A stretch of DNA of 64,000 nt from Neovahlkampfia damariscottae. Lineage: Eukaryota; Heterolobosea; Selenaionea; Neovahlkampfiida; Neovahlkampfiidae. The notes beneath the pieces are model-generated. The model searched no databases and had not been told where the DNA came from. It saw only the letters and a list, made by a program, of their open reading frames with translations. The stretch is from positions 1 through 64,000 of the forward strand of contig JABLTG010000025.1 in assembly GCA_016618085.1 (NCBI GenBank), written 5' to 3'. The position numbers and the translations under genes are program-made. This document shows, one piece after another, positions 62,647 through 64,000 of the stretch (its first letter is position 1; the number at the start of each line of letters is the position of its first letter).

Positions 62647-63525
62647 TTAATGATTATCACCCAAGATTTCTTTTTCAATAGAGTCTTCGTTGACTTTCAT
62701 CCAATTTACCAATGATTTTCTTGTGAAAGGCATTCCATGACCTGGAAAGAATAATTTACAAGATTTCTCATTTAACAATTTTTTTATGGATCCTTTGAGC
62801 TGTGTGAAATCTTCAAAAGCTCTAAACCAATGAAGCATTGGATAATTGACTGTAAAAGGAGCACCTGATAAAACATCACCAATAAAACAATCACCAGATT
62901 CAGTTACTAAACTTAAAGAACCATTTGTGTGTCCAGGAGTGGATATGATCTTCACATTATTGAATTCTTTCAATACTTCATCTCCATTTAATTTATAATC
63001 AACATTGAAAGGTGTATTGGAAGGATCATAGCTCTTTGGAATATAAGACATTAACTTCTTCAAAATTGGTTGAAAGATTAAAGGCCTTGGTCCAGAGACA
63101 CCTTCAGCAATATATTTGATTTCCGATTTAGGAACTCCTATTTTGGCTCTTGATGCATCTACCATAGTTTTCGCATTTCCTTTCAGTTTTAGTTTAAAAA
63201 TTTGTCACATACCAGCATGATCAAAATGATGGTGAGTGATAAAAATAAACAAAACTTCAAAGGTTTTTATACCTCTTGATGCCATTCCTCCTAATATATT
63301 GATTTCTTTTCCTTGTGATAGAGTATCAATTAATATATATTTTGAGTCAGGAATTGGATGAAGAAAAGAGTTCACAAAATAATTTTGAGAAAAAATTATT
63401 GTTTTGGTTGAAATCTTTTTTAATTCTTCATTGTATTGTGATTTTTTTATTTCAAAGTATATATAACCAACTGATGTCGTAATCACCAAAATGGTGATGA
63501 AATAAGTCAACACACTGCGACACAT
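62647..63525 (-). CDS. Membrane-anchored metallo-beta-lactamase-fold hydrolase
   Basis: Two exons (intron at about 63181-63213) give about 280 residues. An N-terminal signal-anchor ('VLTYFITILVITTSVGYIYF') leads to a glyoxalase II/lactamase-type metal site: 'FIFITHHHFDHAGN' (HxHxDH), 'IISTPGHTNGSLSLVTESGD' (H), 'CFIGDVL' (D) and 'KLFFPGHGMPFTRK' (H). All metal ligands are present. The fold covers thiolester hydrolases, lactonases and N-acyl phospholipase D types; the substrate cannot be read from the sequence. A TCCAATCAG box lies about 15 bases before the start. Confidence 0.82.
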
Positions 63526-63657
63526 TTCTGCAAGAATTATCCAATCAGTATGTTGTTTTGAAATTGGAAGAAAGTTTTGTAATATTTCACTATATTTCGT
63601 TTAAATTTTGTTTCAAATTTCCATTCATTTTTTTGGCCAATTATTTTCCATTAGAAG

Positions 63658-64000
63658 ATGAATCGTCTCGTTGTTGCTTTACTTTTCTTCTCTTGTTGTT
63701 TTCTTTTTGTTTCTTCAAAACAAATTGAAATTCAACAACCAAAACAACATGAAAAAGGAGTTGGCTGTACACTTTGCACAACTGTCGTCTCATTAGCACA
63801 TACCCTAGTCAGACAGAATGCTACAAGAGATGGATTAACAACAGTAGTCAGACAATTATGTCCTTTCATAAATCCACCAGAATACCGTCCAAAAGGTAAA
63901 AAAAATTAATTAAAAAAAAAGTTTGTCCAAGAATGATTGAAATTTTTGCACCTGTAGTAATTGACGTATTTTTAGCAAGAAAAGAAATTCAACCAAAAAC
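63658..64000 (+). CDS. Secreted saposin-B domain protein (cut by window end)
   Basis: Signal peptide 'VVALLFFSCCFLFVSSKQIE' is followed by a saposin-B domain: 'GVGCTLCTTVVSLAHTLVRQ' (CxxC), 'VVRQLCPFINPPEYRPK' and, after an intron at about 63895-63922, 'VCPRMIEIFAPVVIDVFLA'. The cysteine order C-x2-C ... C ... C is that of saposin-like proteins, which bind lipids or permeabilise membranes in lysosomes; amoebapore-type peptides belong here. The start ATG follows a GGCCAATTA box by about 20 bases. The rest of the gene lies beyond the window. Confidence 0.8.

Noticed and set aside
1-64000. Alternative genetic code
   Set aside because: TAA, TAG and TGA all end well-supported genes and none is needed as a sense codon.

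Overview
The window is nuclear DNA of a single-celled eukaryote. It is very AT-rich and gene-dense, and it uses the standard code: 5-phosphatase and SMC5 end in TAA, the 7TM gene in TGA and the sphingosine-phosphate phosphatase in TAG. Host genes are broken by tiny GT..AG introns. Those I placed by reading frame run from 27 to about 50 bases, with the donor usually GTAAG or GTAAA. Almost every host gene has a CCAAT or ATTGG box a few tens of bases before its start codon. The gene content (SMC5, NUP35, SF1, lipin, TCTP, YOD1, DHX57-like helicase, pyruvate dehydrogenase kinase, two major vault proteins, a 7TM receptor-like protein) fits a free-living protist with aerobic-type mitochondria. A heterolobosean-like amoeba is my best guess, but I cannot prove the lineage.

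Left part (1 to about 11.6 kb): a broken virus-like element of the Polinton / virophage-like class that runs off the left edge. It carries an rve integrase, a D5-type SF3 helicase, a GIY-YIG remnant, a long coiled-coil protein, a protein with an NCQxF motif, two small coiled-coil proteins and a zinc-finger protein. Several of these genes share an upstream AT-rich signature (TACTTAAAA ... ATATAGTAATAATA) that host genes lack. No capsid, polymerase or packaging ATPase gene is visible here. A DNA transposon (about 3.42-7.50 kb) has landed in the GIY-YIG gene. It has inverted ends and iterated subterminal repeats, an apparently whole DDE transposase, and a broken SF2 helicase-OTU gene with a host-style CCAAT promoter.

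Junction (11.6-13.5 kb): unclear membrane-protein frames, a two-copy tandem repeat and a truncated alkane-monooxygenase-like pseudogene.

Host part (13.8-60.2 kb): tightly packed genes on both strands, often tail-to-tail with only a few bases between stops. Examples are PDK, SMC5, inositol 5-phosphatase, a Pol I-type 5'-3' exonuclease, NUP35, PH and JmjC proteins, a 7TM protein, a long ankyrin protein, an F-box/TPR protein, kynurenine aminotransferase and a triple-repeat secreted membrane protein. They continue with a divergent pair of vault-protein genes, SF1, sphingosine-phosphate phosphatase, a four-exon micro-gene, DHX57-like helicase, YOD1, TCTP, lipin, an Sds3-like coiled-coil protein and a secreted beta-helix protein. 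A transposase-like remnant lies at 47.2-48.1 kb.

Right end (60.5-64 kb): a decayed AAA-ATPase-like/PD-(D/E)XK gene, a retroelement tail fragment, a membrane-anchored metallo-beta-lactamase-fold hydrolase and the start of a secreted saposin-B protein cut by the window end.
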